Part shown: one piece after another, positions 41,909 to 50,206 of the stretch
Layout: each line of letters starts with the position of its first letter
How positions within the stretch are numbered: the first letter of the stretch is position 1
Source: Massilia sp. NR 4-1
Lineage (GTDB): Bacteria; Pseudomonadota; Gammaproteobacteria; Burkholderiales; Burkholderiaceae_D
Direction: 5' to 3'
Length of the DNA stretch: 64,000 nucleotides
Assembly (NCBI RefSeq): GCF_001191005.1
Contig: NZ_CP012201.1
Span: 5,828,001-5,892,000, forward strand
Notes under the pieces: model-generated
Seen by the model: the letters and a program-made list of their open reading frames with translations, nothing else
What the model was told of the DNA's origin: nothing
Database searches by the model: none
Position numbers and translations under genes: made by a program

Positions 41909-43204
41909 ATGAGATTGCCTCCAGCAATTCTCGCCAGCGCCGAAGACGTGCTGCGCGAGATTCTGCGCTTTGCGGCGCCCGCCGACACCACCCTGTCCCG
42001 CTACTTCAAAGACCACCCGCGTCTGGGTGGCCGCGAGCGCGGCGCCATCGCCGAATGCATTTACGCGGTGTTGCGCAACAAAGCCTTCTTCACCGATTTC
42101 TCGGAAGCGGGCGGCGGCGCCACCATGCGCCGCCTGGCCCTGCTCGGCATGAGCGACGCCGTCGGCATCGACGCCCTGGGCGGCCTGACCCAGGACGAGC
42201 GCGAATGGCTGGACCGCGTGACCCAGATCGACCGCAAGCTGCTGCACAAATCGATGCGCACGAATATGCCGAAGTGGCTGTTCGACAAGCTGGTCGCACA
42301 GTACGGCGAGGAAGAAACCCTGGTGCTGGCCGACGCCCTGAACACCCCGGCGCCGCTGGACCTGCGCGTCAACGCGCTGAAAGCCAACCGCGACGAGGTG
42401 GCCGCCGAACTGGCCGCCGCGCCGATCGTCGCCACGCCGACGCCTTACTCGGCCCTCGGTCTGCGCGTGCTGAAAAAGCCGGCGCTGCAAAACCTGCCGC
42501 TGTTCAAATCCGGCGCGATTGAAGTGCAGGACGAAGGCAGCCAGGTGCTGGCCCAGATCCTCGGCGCCAAGCGCGGCGAGATGGTGGTCGACTTCTGCGC
42601 CGGTGCCGGCGGCAAGACCCTGGCCCTGGGTGCGCAGATGCGCAATACCGGCCGCCTGTACGCCTTCGACGTGTCGGAAAAGCGCCTGGCCAAGCTGAAA
42701 CCGCGCCTGGCGCGCAGCGGCCTGTCGAATGTGCACCCGGTTGCCATCGCCCACGAGAAAGATGCCAAGATCAAGCGCCTGGCCGGCAAGATCGACCGCG
42801 TGCTGGTCGACGCGCCATGCTCCGGCATGGGCACGCTGCGCCGCAATCCCGACGTCAAATGGCGCCAGCAGCCGGAAGCGATCGCCGAGCTGCAGGAAAA
42901 GCAGACCGCGATCCTGGACGGCGCCGCCCGCCTGGTGAAGAGCGGCGGCCGCCTGGTGTACGCCACCTGCAGCCTGCTGGATGAAGAGAACGATATGGTC
43001 GCCGCCAAGTTCGTTGAAACCCATCCCGACTTCGTGCTGATCCCGATGCACCAGGTGCTGGCCGAGCAGAAGATCGAGCTCGACATGGGCGACTACCTGA
43101 AACTGCTGCCGCACAAGCACCAGACCGACGGCTTCTTCGCCGCCGTCTTCGAGCGCAAACCGATGCCGAAGAAAGCCAAGGAAGAAGAAGCGGCCGAAGA
43201 CTAA
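41909..43204 (+). CDS. RsmB/NOP-family RNA (cytosine-C5) methyltransferase
   Basis: 431-residue RNA m5C methyltransferase. The N-terminal ~190 residues are an RNA-binding RsmB-like region; the catalytic domain has VVDFCAGAGGKTLALG (SAM loop, ~residue 230), VDAPCSGMGTLRRNPDVKWR (first Cys) and YATCSLLDEEN (catalytic Cys). Both Cys needed for the m5C mechanism are present. It probably modifies 16S rRNA, as RsmB does; the exact target base is inference. Followed by a large palindromic repeat array. Confidence 0.93.
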   Translation: MRLPPAILASAEDVLREILRFAAPADTTLSRYFKDHPRLGGRERGAIAECIYAVLRNKAFFTDFSEAGGGATMRRLALLGMSDAVGIDALGGLTQDEREWLDRVTQIDRKLLHKSMRTNMPKWLFDKLVAQYGEEETLVLADALNTPAPLDLRVNALKANRDEVAAELAAAPIVATPTPYSALGLRVLKKPALQNLPLFKSGAIEVQDEGSQVLAQILGAKRGEMVVDFCAGAGGKTLALGAQMRNTGRLYAFDVSEKRLAKLKPRLARSGLSNVHPVAIAHEKDAKIKRLAGKIDRVLVDAPCSGMGTLRRNPDVKWRQQPEAIAELQEKQTAILDGAARLVKSGGRLVYATCSLLDEENDMVAAKFVETHPDFVLIPMHQVLAEQKIELDMGDYLKLLPHKHQTDGFFAAVFERKPMPKKAKEEEAAED

Positions 43205-43239
43205 GCACCAGCCGAGCCCGCCGGATGGCCGTCCGCTCA

Positions 43240-43390
43240 CCCTGGTGCCAGGCACCAATCGGACACAAGCTCGGCAGTAACAGAGAATGCTGAGCTCGTG
43301 TCCGGTTTTGGGGCCAGACCCCAAAACCGGACACGGCCCCGACCGTAAGCTGCTGTTGAGTCCATGTCCGATCGGTGCCTGGCGCCAGGG
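43240..43390. repeat. Composite palindromic repeat element (copy E)
   Basis: Outer arms 43240-43264 and 43366-43390 pair at 23 of 25 positions and carry the GGTGCC motif of the other copies. In the centre is a perfect 16-bp hairpin (GTGTCCGGTTTTGGGG at 43298-43313, complement at 43319-43334, loop CCAGA). It lies between rsmB-like and mscS-like genes, with no coding content. Confidence 0.88.
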
Positions 43391-43436
43391 GGGGGCACGG
43401 GCTGAGCAGCAAATTGATTTCTTTTTTGCGAAGCCT

Positions 43437-44738
43437 ATGAAACAAGTGCCATTGACGAATTTACTGAACGATCTGGTGGAGGATTTGCATAATCCCGGCC
43501 TGTTGTGGCAGTTGCTCGCCGTGGCCGCGTCGATCCTGCTGGGCTGGGGCCTGTCGCGCTGGCTGCGCGCGCGCGTCGAGCAGCAGCGGGCGCAGACGAA
43601 TGTGGGACGCTTCGGCGTCGAGAGTTTTTCGCGCGTGGTGGGGCCGCTGGCGATTGTCAGCTTGCTGGCGGTGTCGCAGGCGGTGCTGGCGCGCTGGCAG
43701 CATGTGAATCTGATCAAGGTGGCGCTGCCGATCTTCGGCTCGCTGGCGGTGATCCGCTTTACCTTCTACCTGCTGCGCCGCGTGTTCGCGCGCCAGGGCC
43801 AGATCGGCGCCACCATGCTGACCTTCGAGAAGCTGTTCCAGCTGCTGGTGTGGCTGGCCTTTGCGCTCTACATCACCGGCATGTGGGACGATATCTTCTA
43901 CTTCCTCGACCACACCGTCGTCCCGCTCGGCAAGTACAAGGTGACGATTGCCGCCATCCTGCAGGGCATCGTGTCGGTGGCGGTGACGCTGATGCTGGCG
44001 CTGTGGGCCGGCGCGGCGCTGGAAGAGCGCCTGATGCATGTGGATGGCATGCATTCGAATCTGCGCGTGGTGCTGGCGCGCATGGGCCGCGCCGTGCTGA
44101 TCCTGGTGGCGGTGCTGGCCAGCCTGTCGATGGTGGGCATCGATCTGACCGTGCTGTCGGTGTTCGGCGGCGCGCTCGGCGTCGGTCTCGGCCTGGGCTT
44201 GCAGAAGATCGCCAGCAACTATGTGTCGGGCTTTGTCATCCTGCTGGACCGTAGCCTGACCATCGGCGACACCATCACGGTCGATAAGTACAGCGGCCAG
44301 GTCACGCGCATCAATACCCGCTACACCGTGCTGCAAGGCCTGGATGGCGTGGAATCCATCGTGCCGAACGAAATGCTGGTCTCGGGCGCGGTGCAGAATT
44401 CCTCGTTGTCGAACAAGAATCTGGCGCTGACCGCCAAGGTGTCGGTGGCTTACGATACCGACCTCGACCTGGCGCTCCGGCTGCTGGAAGAGGCCGCCGC
44501 GTCCATTCCGCGCGTGATGAAGGAGAAGCCGCCCTCGGCCATGCTGCAGACCTTCGGCGCCGATGGCCTCGATCTGGCCGTGGTGTTCTGGATCGCCGAT
44601 CCGGAAAACGGGCGGGGCGGCGTGACCTCGGATGTCAACCGGGCAATCTGGAAAGCCTTGAAAGAAAACAAGATCTCTGTACCTTTCCCGCAACGCGAGA
44701 TGCGTATCATCGGCCCTCTGCCGGGCCAATCTGCCTAA
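43437..44738 (+). CDS. MscS-family mechanosensitive ion channel
   Basis: 433-residue inner-membrane channel. The N-terminal ~190 residues have about five hydrophobic helices. The pore-helix region (FGGALGVGLGLGLQKIASNYVSGFVILLDRSL, ~240-272) and the following beta domain (VDKYSGQVTRINTRYTVLQ; VPNEMLVSGAVQNSS) match MscS. It opens under membrane tension to release solutes. The start at 43437 is chosen because upstream codons to 43287 lie in repeat DNA. No strong ribosome site precedes it. Confidence 0.93.
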   Translation: MKQVPLTNLLNDLVEDLHNPGLLWQLLAVAASILLGWGLSRWLRARVEQQRAQTNVGRFGVESFSRVVGPLAIVSLLAVSQAVLARWQHVNLIKVALPIFGSLAVIRFTFYLLRRVFARQGQIGATMLTFEKLFQLLVWLAFALYITGMWDDIFYFLDHTVVPLGKYKVTIAAILQGIVSVAVTLMLALWAGAALEERLMHVDGMHSNLRVVLARMGRAVLILVAVLASLSMVGIDLTVLSVFGGALGVGLGLGLQKIASNYVSGFVILLDRSLTIGDTITVDKYSGQVTRINTRYTVLQGLDGVESIVPNEMLVSGAVQNSSLSNKNLALTAKVSVAYDTDLDLALRLLEEAAASIPRVMKEKPPSAMLQTFGADGLDLAVVFWIADPENGRGGVTSDVNRAIWKALKENKISVPFPQREMRIIGPLPGQSA

Positions 44739-44749
44739 GAAATAATCAG

Positions 44750-44815
44750 TGATTCAGGGAAATCCCCTCTCTTGGAGGGGCTGAATCAGCGTACAATTGC
44801 GCCCAGAATCACTGA
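44750..44815. promoter_or_regulatory. Nested dyads upstream of desA
   Basis: TGATTCAG (44750-44757) pairs with CTGAATCA (44781-44788), and inside it CCCCTC (44764-44769) pairs with GAGGGG (44775-44780). A competing pair is TCAGTGATT (44747-44755) with AATCACTGA (44807-44815). A TACAAT (-10 candidate) sits at 44792-44797. Operator or alternative RNA structure. Confidence 0.5.
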
Positions 44816-44863
44816 GAACACTGGCCGCCCAAGGCCGGGATGGGACTTCACTCTGGAGCAGTA

Positions 44864-46066
44864 ATGGATTTCAGCTTACACGCAGTACTTCAATTCCTCG
44901 ATCAGGGCCTGACCGGCTTTTCCGGCTGGCAAACCGTTGCCTTCACGCTGATCGTCACCCACATCACCATCGCCGCCGTCACGATTTATCTGCACCGCCA
45001 CCAGGCGCACCGCGCGCTGGAGCTGCACGCGATCCCCAGCCACTTCTTCCGCTTCTGGCTGTGGCTGACCACCGGCCAGGTGACCAAGCAGTGGGCCGCG
45101 ATCCACCGCAAGCACCACGCCAAATGCGATACCGAGGAAGATCCGCACAGCCCGGTCACGCGCGGCATCAAGAAAGTGTTCTGGGAAGGCGCCGAGCTGT
45201 ACCGCGCCGAAAGCAAGAACCAGGAAACCCTGGACAAATACGGCCACGGCACGCCTGACGACTGGATCGAGCGCAATCTGTACACCCGCTTCAGCTGGCA
45301 GGGCGTGGCCCTGATGCTGATCGTCGACCTGCTGCTGTTCGGCGTCAAGGGCGTGTCCGTCTGGGGCGTGCAGATGCTGTGGATCCCGGTGACGGCCGCC
45401 GGCATCATCAACGGCATCGGCCACTACTGGGGCTACCGCAACTTCGATTGCGCGGACGCGGCCACCAATATCATCCCGCTGGGCCTGATTATCGGTGGCG
45501 AGGAGCTGCACAATAACCACCATACGTATGCGACCTCGGCCAAGTTGTCGTCCAAATGGTATGAATTCGACATCGGCTGGGGCTATATCCGCATGATGGA
45601 GATGGTGGGCCTGGCCAAGGTCAAGAAGCTGCCGCCCGTGCCGAAGTTTGCCCACGGCAAGATGCAGGCCGACTTCGACACCCTGCAGTCGGTGATCGCC
45701 AACCGCTACGATGTGATGGCGAAATATGCCAAGTCCATCAAGCATGCCTGGAAGGAAGAGCTGGAGCATCTGAAGGAAAAGGCGCAGTTGGAAAACCGCT
45801 TCCTGAAATCCTCGCGCAAGCTGCTGCAGCGCGAACCGGGCAAGCTGGAAGCGCCGCAGAAGGAACAGCTGATCGAGTTGTTCCAGCACAGCAAGGCGCT
45901 GGAAACCATGCACACTATGCGCGTCGAATTGGGCGTAATCTGGGAGCGCTCCCATTTCACCCGCGACCAGCTGCTGCAAAAACTGCAGGACTGGTGCGAA
46001 CGTGCCGAAGCCTCCGGCATTAAATCGCTGCAGGAATTCTCCCTGCGCCTGCGCAGCTACGCCTGA
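44864..46066 (+). CDS. desA: Membrane acyl-lipid/acyl-CoA desaturase
   Basis: 400-residue integral membrane di-iron desaturase, which introduces a cis double bond into a saturated acyl chain for membrane fluidity. Three His boxes: HRHQAH (44-49), HRKHH (81-85), and HNNHH (216-220). Two pairs of membrane helices lie around them. The C-terminal ~120 residues are a helical extension (LEHLKEKAQLENRFLKSSRKLL) seen in betaproteobacterial DesA-like proteins. Start at 44864 follows CTGGAG. A near-perfect terminator follows. Symbol by family, not by orthology proof. Confidence 0.88.
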   Translation: MDFSLHAVLQFLDQGLTGFSGWQTVAFTLIVTHITIAAVTIYLHRHQAHRALELHAIPSHFFRFWLWLTTGQVTKQWAAIHRKHHAKCDTEEDPHSPVTRGIKKVFWEGAELYRAESKNQETLDKYGHGTPDDWIERNLYTRFSWQGVALMLIVDLLLFGVKGVSVWGVQMLWIPVTAAGIINGIGHYWGYRNFDCADAATNIIPLGLIIGGEELHNNHHTYATSAKLSSKWYEFDIGWGYIRMMEMVGLAKVKKLPPVPKFAHGKMQADFDTLQSVIANRYDVMAKYAKSIKHAWKEELEHLKEKAQLENRFLKSSRKLLQREPGKLEAPQKEQLIELFQHSKALETMHTMRVELGVIWERSHFTRDQLLQKLQDWCERAEASGIKSLQEFSLRLRSYA

Positions 46067-46081
46067 TAATCGAATCGCAGT

Positions 46082-46115
46082 AAAACAAAACGGCCCTTCG
46101 GGGCCGTTTTGTTTT
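46082..46115. terminator. Intrinsic terminator after desA
   Basis: Perfect 15-bp stem AAAACAAAACGGCCC with complement and UUCG-type loop, T-tract on both strands. Confidence 0.93.
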
Positions 46116-46133
46116 GGCCCGAGGCATCTCTTG

Positions 46134-46490
46134 GTTGAGTTTGTTTCACCGCGTGTAAGCCTCTTGCCGCGCACGCGAGTCCTGCTAGAAGATGGCACGA
46201 ACGAGCTGATTTTTAGTCCGGCGAGCCTATGGGAAGTCGCCATTAAGCAAGCCAGTAGACGAGTCGGCTTTCCCTTTGATGCGGGGGAACTGCATCGCGC
46301 CTTACTACTCCATCATTTCACCGAGATGCCAGTTACTGGCACTCATGCTGTGTATATTGCGCGCCTGCCCTTATTGCATAAAGACCCCTTCGATCGGATA
46401 TTGATTGCCCAGGCAATTATCGAGGGCGTGATTCTATTAACTCCGGATAAGGTGATGGGCCTGTATTCCCGCTTAATACAGCGGGCATAA
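46134..46490 (+). pseudogene. Truncated PIN-domain (VapC-like) gene
   Basis: C-terminal ~110 residues of a VapC-type PIN protein: SPASLWEVAIKQASRRVG (conserved Glu), LPLLHKDPFDRILIAQAI (conserved Asp), and the C-terminal ILLTPDKVMG. The N-terminal segment with the first catalytic Asp (LLLDTHxLLW in relatives) is missing and replaced by unrelated sequence with stops in other frames. No antitoxin gene is adjacent. It follows the desA terminator. The remnant in 46134-46165 may be degenerate 5' sequence. Probably nonfunctional. Confidence 0.7.
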
Positions 46491-46517
46491 AAAAACCGCT
46501 CCTTGGAGCGGTTTTTT
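46490..46517. terminator. Intrinsic terminator after rpmG
   Basis: Stem AAAAAACCGCTC / GAGCGGTTTTTT with a short loop. On the minus strand it follows rpmG directly; on the plus strand it ends the PIN remnant. Confidence 0.85.
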
Positions 46518-46533
46518 GCGGAACGAAGATCGA

Positions 46534-46701
46534 TTATTTGATCTTGGTTTCTTTGTAAGTCACGTGCTTACGGGCTTTAGGATCGAACTTCATGATCTCC
46601 ATTTTGCCCGGCATGGTGCGCTTGTTCTTGGTGGTGGTGTAGAAGTGACCGGTACCTGCGGTCGATTCCAGCTTGATTTTGTCGCGGCCAGTTTTTGCCA
46701 T
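46534..46701 (-). CDS. rpmG: 50S ribosomal protein L33
   Basis: 55-residue L33 (MAKTGRDKIKLESTAGTGHF...YKETKIK), a component of the large ribosomal subunit near the E-site. Too short for many gene callers but unambiguous. The zinc-binding Cys of the C+ type are absent, so this is the zinc-free C- form. 13 bp after rpmB, with AGGGAG before the ATG. Terminator directly downstream. Confidence 0.97.
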   Translation of the reverse strand: MAKTGRDKIKLESTAGTGHFYTTTKNKRTMPGKMEIMKFDPKARKHVTYKETKIK

Positions 46702-46714
46702 GATAGCTCCCTAT

Positions 46715-46951
46715 TTAGACTTTTTCGCCACGAGCGCGCATGTCGGCCAGAACGGCGTCGATGCCGACTTTGTCGATCACGCGCAGACCGGCGTTGGACA
46801 GACGCAGGGAGACCCAGCGGTTTTCAGATTCAACAAAAATGCGACGGTTCTGCAGGTTAGGCAGGAAACGACGTTTGGTTTTGTTGTTTGCATGGGAAAC
46901 ATTGTTGCCGACCATCGGCTTCTTCCCAGTGACTTGGCAAACACGTGCCAT
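46715..46951 (-). CDS. rpmB: 50S ribosomal protein L28
   Basis: 78-residue L28 (MARVCQVTGKKPMVGNNVSH...), complete and of normal length; N-terminal CQVTGK motif. Transcribed from a strong promoter at 46993-47021 and followed by rpmG, the order conserved in proteobacteria. Lacks the CxxC zinc ribbon found in other L28 forms. Confidence 0.98.
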   Translation of the reverse strand: MARVCQVTGKKPMVGNNVSHANNKTKRRFLPNLQNRRIFVESENRWVSLRLSNAGLRVIDKVGIDAVLADMRARGEKV

Positions 46952-46992
46952 GGTGCACTCCTTTGGTAACTTCCGAAATTGGAAAAAACAAG

Positions 46993-47021
46993 AGTATATA
47001 GAAAAAACTCTGCTTTTTCAA
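46993..47021 (-). promoter_or_regulatory. rpmB-rpmG promoter
   Basis: Minus strand: TTGAAA (47016-47021), 17-bp spacer, TATACT (46993-46998), ~42 bp before rpmB. Confidence 0.8.
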
Positions 47022-47114
47022 TCACTTGCGAAAAACAATTGTGTCGTACAACGGTAAAAAATTTAACATTTTTCCCGGCCCTGCGCCAAAGCCTTGTTTC
47101 ATAACGGTAAACCG

Positions 47115-47789
47115 TCAAATCTGCCCATGTTCGGCGAAGGAATGCACGGCCGGACCGGCCACCACGAAATGGTCGAGCACGCGGATATCGACCAGGGCCA
47201 GCGCCTGGGCCAGCGCCCGCGTCAGCCGCAGATCGGACTCGCTGGGATCGGCCGTGCCCGAGGGATGGTTATGCGCCAGCATGACGCTGGCGGCGTTCTG
47301 CTGGAGCGCCTCGCGCACCACCTCGCGCGGATAGACGCTGGTATGGGTCAGGGTGCCGCGAAACATTTCGCGCGCCGCGATCAGGCGGTTCTTGACGTCG
47401 AGAAAGAGCACATGGAAGGATTCATGGGGCTGGCTGGCCATGGCCAGGCGCAGGTATTCCTTGACCGCCTGGGGCGAGGCCAGGGCATGGCCGCTTTGCA
47501 ATTCTTCATTGATGGCGCGCCGCGCCAGTTCCATCACGGCCTGCAGTTGGGCGAACTTGGCGCTGCCCAGGCCGGGGATGCGGCAAAACTCCTTGAGTCC
47601 GGCGCCGCACAAGGCGCGCAGGGAGCCGAAATGGCGCAGGGTGTCGGCCCCCAGCTCCACGGCATTCTTGCCGCGTACGCCCACGCGCAGGAAAACGGCC
47701 AGTAATTCGGCGTCGGACAGCGCTTGCGCGCCGAGCCGTATCAAGCGCTCGCGCGGCCGCTGCTGTTCCGGCCAGTCTGCAATTCCCAT
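47115..47789 (-). CDS. radC: RadC-like JAB/MPN-domain protein
   Basis: 224-residue RadC. N-terminal helix-hairpin-helix-like segment (~1-85, LGAQALSDAELLAVFLRVG...CRIPGLGSAKFAQLQA) and C-terminal JAMM domain with the metal site AHNHPSGTADPSESD (~residues 171-185). RadC was named for repair, but its enzymatic role is unproven; family members may be isopeptidase- or nuclease-like. Alone on the minus strand, with a promoter not evident. Confidence 0.93.
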   Translation of the reverse strand: MGIADWPEQQRPRERLIRLGAQALSDAELLAVFLRVGVRGKNAVELGADTLRHFGSLRALCGAGLKEFCRIPGLGSAKFAQLQAVMELARRAINEELQSGHALASPQAVKEYLRLAMASQPHESFHVLFLDVKNRLIAAREMFRGTLTHTSVYPREVVREALQQNAASVMLAHNHPSGTADPSESDLRLTRALAQALALVDIRVLDHFVVAGPAVHSFAEHGQI

Positions 47790-47879
47790 AATGCCTCCTG
47801 CTTGGTGGAAGAAGGCAAATTATGGCGGCCCGTCAGGGAATGCGCCTTGAAGCGGCGCAAGCCCGGGCCTGCGCAGGTT

Positions 47880-48224
47880 TCAGGAGCGCGACAGCACGAA
47901 GGCGCCGGCAATGATCAGGCCGGCACCGGCCATACGGGTGGGGGTCAGGCTTTCGCCCAGGATCATGAAGCCGATCAGCATCACCAGCAGCATTGTGAAC
48001 GCCGTCATCAAGGGATAGGCCAGGCTGATCTGCAGACGCTGTAGGGCGATGCTGTAGCAGACGAAGCCGATGACATAGGTGCCGGATGCGCCGCCCAGAT
48101 AGGCCAGGCGGCTCAAGGTCCAGCCGGCATTCTCCTGGTGCGAGAGTTTGATCAACAGGGTGGCCATGGCGCTGGCAAAGGAGGCCAGAATGCTCCAAAA
48201 ATAACCGCTCAGAACAGGGGACAT
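47880..48224 (-). CDS. Small DMT/SMR-like membrane transporter
   Basis: 114-residue protein with four membrane helices, close in size to SMR/EmrE-like or half-EamA transporters. ENAGWTLSRLAYLGGASG and SLAYPLMTAFTMLLVMLIGFMILGE match SMR helices 2-4; the Glu of EmrE helix 1 (Glu14) is not in the usual place. It may function as a dimer or with a partner. Drug efflux is possible but unproven. Confidence 0.75.
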   Translation of the reverse strand: MSPVLSGYFWSILASFASAMATLLIKLSHQENAGWTLSRLAYLGGASGTYVIGFVCYSIALQRLQISLAYPLMTAFTMLLVMLIGFMILGESLTPTRMAGAGLIIAGAFVLSRS

Positions 48225-48471
48225 GAGTTTTTGTAAAAAATTTAAGGGATCGGCGGCTGGGGAGGCCGGCCAGCAGTATACCTGCTGCGATGGCAGCCAG
48301 GCTGGCGCGATCGCGGCCGACGTGGATTGTACGCCGTATTTTCTTAAGGAAAATTAAAGTGGGGATACGCCCGCTGCGGCCGGCCGCGCCAGCGCGTCTC
48401 AAAGCGGGCCGGATGCACTGCTGGCGCGCAAGCTGGCTTACAATACTGGTTTGCAAGCTCACTGAAACGCC

Positions 48472-48927
48472 ATGTCTAACGCGCAAACTGCAGTCGTCAC
48501 CAAATCGGCTTACCTCACTCTCCATTACCGTCTGGCCACGCTGGACGGCCAGGACATCGTCACCACGTTCAACGGCACCCCGGCAACGCTGATGCTGGGC
48601 CAGGGCCAGTTGGCGCCCGTGCTGGAAGAACTCCTGCTGGGCCTGCCGGAAGGCACGCACCAGACTTTCGACCTGGCAGCCGGCCAGGGCTTCGGCGAAC
48701 GCAATCCGGAGCTGGTGCGCGTCGTCTCGCGCGCCACCCTGGATGAAAACTCCGCCGCCGACGCCGACTACAAGGTTGGCGACCTGGTTGAATTCAATGC
48801 GCCGGGCGGCGGCCGCTTTGCCGGCGTGCTGCGCGAGCTGGGCGAGACGGAATGCCTCTTCGACTTCAACCACCCGCTGGCCGGCCAGCCGCTGCGTTTT
48901 GAAGTGAACCTCATCTCGGTGCTGTAA
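48472..48927 (+). CDS. FKBP-type peptidyl-prolyl isomerase, SlpA/SlyD-like
   Basis: 151-residue cytosolic isomerase. FKBP core at residues ~8-55 and 115-150 with the inserted IF/flap domain between (AAGQGFGERNPELVRVV); FDLAAGQGFGERNPEL is characteristic. No His-rich metal tail, so SlpA- rather than SlyD-like. 6 bp upstream of ispH, a pairing (slpA-ispH) conserved in proteobacteria. Confidence 0.92.
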   Translation: MSNAQTAVVTKSAYLTLHYRLATLDGQDIVTTFNGTPATLMLGQGQLAPVLEELLLGLPEGTHQTFDLAAGQGFGERNPELVRVVSRATLDENSAADADYKVGDLVEFNAPGGGRFAGVLRELGETECLFDFNHPLAGQPLRFEVNLISVL

Positions 48928-48933
48928 AACATT

Positions 48934-49881
48934 ATGGAAAAAGAAATCCTCCTGGCCCAGCCGCGCGGCTTTTGCGCCGGCGTGGACCGCGCCATCGAAA
49001 TCGTGGAGCGCGCGCTGCAGCAGTTCGGCGCGCCCATCTACGTGCGCCACGAGATCGTGCACAACGCTTATGTGGTGGCCGATCTGCGCGCCAAGGGCGC
49101 CATCTTCATCGAGGAGCTGGACGATGTCCCGGCCGGCAACACCCTGGTGTTTTCGGCCCACGGCGTGTCCAAGGCGGTGCGCGCGGAAGCCGAGGCGCGC
49201 GGCCTGAGCATCTTCGACGCCACCTGCCCGCTGGTCACCAAGGTGCACGTGGAAGTGGCCAAGATGCGCAAGCAGGGCTGCGAGATCGTCATGATCGGCC
49301 ACGACGGCCATCCCGAGGTGGAAGGCACCATGGGCCAGACCGAGGAAGGCATGTATCTGGTGGAAACGGTGGCCGATGTGGCCACCTTGAATGTCCAGAA
49401 TCCCGAGCAGCTGGCGTATGTCTCCCAGACAACGTTGTCAGTAGACGACACTATTGACATCATTTCGGCCCTGAAACAGCGATTCCCGCATATCATCGAG
49501 CCGAAAAAAGGGGACATCTGCTACGCCACCACCAACCGCCAGGAAGCCGTGAAGTTCATGGCGCCGCAAGTGGAAGTGGTCATTGTGGTCGGCAGTCCGA
49601 ATAGCTCGAATTCCAACCGCCTGCGCGAAGTGGCCGAGAAGAAGGGGACGCCCGCCTATATGGTGGACAATGCGGCCCAGATCGACGCCGCCTGGCTGGA
49701 AGGCCGCCAGCGCGTTGGCGTCACCGCCGGCGCCTCGGCGCCTGAAGTGCTGGTGCAGGCCGTGATCGACCGTCTCAAGGAGCTGGGCGCGAAAAGCGTG
49801 CGGCCGCTGGACGGGGTGCAGGAGGCGGTGACCTTCCCGCTGCCTAAAGGTCTGGAAGGGAATAAGAGCGCGTCGGTCTGA
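48934..49881 (+). CDS. ispH: 4-hydroxy-3-methylbut-2-enyl diphosphate reductase
   Basis: 315-residue [4Fe-4S] enzyme of the final MEP-pathway step, making IPP and DMAPP. Cys ligands: Cys14 in PRGFCAGV, FDATCPLV (~Cys97), and ICYATTNRQ (~Cys194); the proton-relay Glu and His (SAHGVSK) are also present. Normal length. The 325 bp that follow lead into livH. Confidence 0.97.
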   Translation: MEKEILLAQPRGFCAGVDRAIEIVERALQQFGAPIYVRHEIVHNAYVVADLRAKGAIFIEELDDVPAGNTLVFSAHGVSKAVRAEAEARGLSIFDATCPLVTKVHVEVAKMRKQGCEIVMIGHDGHPEVEGTMGQTEEGMYLVETVADVATLNVQNPEQLAYVSQTTLSVDDTIDIISALKQRFPHIIEPKKGDICYATTNRQEAVKFMAPQVEVVIVVGSPNSSNSNRLREVAEKKGTPAYMVDNAAQIDAAWLEGRQRVGVTAGASAPEVLVQAVIDRLKELGAKSVRPLDGVQEAVTFPLPKGLEGNKSASV

Positions 49882-50076
49882 ATCGTGTTGCGGTCCGCTT
49901 CGGTTGTGTGAATATAATTTGGCGGTGTCCCCGTATTTTCGGTATTAGTTTTTTGTGAACCTCGCTATGATTGGTGAAGTCATGAAAAATTGTCGTTTCG
50001 ACCTTTTTCTGCAAAATGCAAGAAAAGCCGGGACGGCCAAGGTGCAGTAGGGATATCGCAGTAGATGGATGCAGGA

Positions 50077-50098
50077 CCGGCCAGGCAAACCTGGCCGG
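50077..50098. repeat. Perfect 9-bp hairpin in the liv leader
   Basis: CCGGCCAGG-CAAA-CCTGGCCGG arms at 50077-50085 and 50090-50098. Confidence 0.75.
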
Positions 50099-50117
50099 AC
50101 AGGCGGCGTCAAACGGC

Positions 50118-50151
50118 GGCACCATGGGGCTCATCCCCTGGTGCCGTTTTT
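50118..50151 (+). terminator. Terminator or attenuator ahead of livH
   Basis: GGCACCA (50118-50124) and GGGG (50126-50129) pair with CCCC (50135-50138) and TGGTGCC (50139-50145), followed by GTTTTT. It stands 55 bp before the livH ATG, so it ends an upstream transcript or attenuates livHMGF. Confidence 0.65.
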
Positions 50152-50206
50152 CTTACGCGGCCGCAAAAGTGTTTCACACAACGCGAACTGAAGGGGCAAT
50201 CTCACG

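Larger units (their letters stand above)
49882..50206 (+). other. Structured leader region upstream of livH
   Basis: 325 bp without a gene. It holds a TATAAT at 49913 with a distant TTGCGG (19-bp spacer), a perfect 9-bp hairpin (50077-50098), and a terminator-like hairpin with U-tract (50118-50151). It could be a 5' regulatory leader for livHMGF or contain a small RNA. Confidence 0.55.

Noticed and set aside
43287..43436. 50-codon N-terminal extension of the MscS channel
   Set aside because: It would be encoded by palindromic repeat DNA and lacks a ribosome site; ATG at 43437 begins the recognisable protein.
49882..50206. Known riboswitch class upstream of livH
   Set aside because: No conserved motif of a known riboswitch could be recognised; only hairpins are reported.
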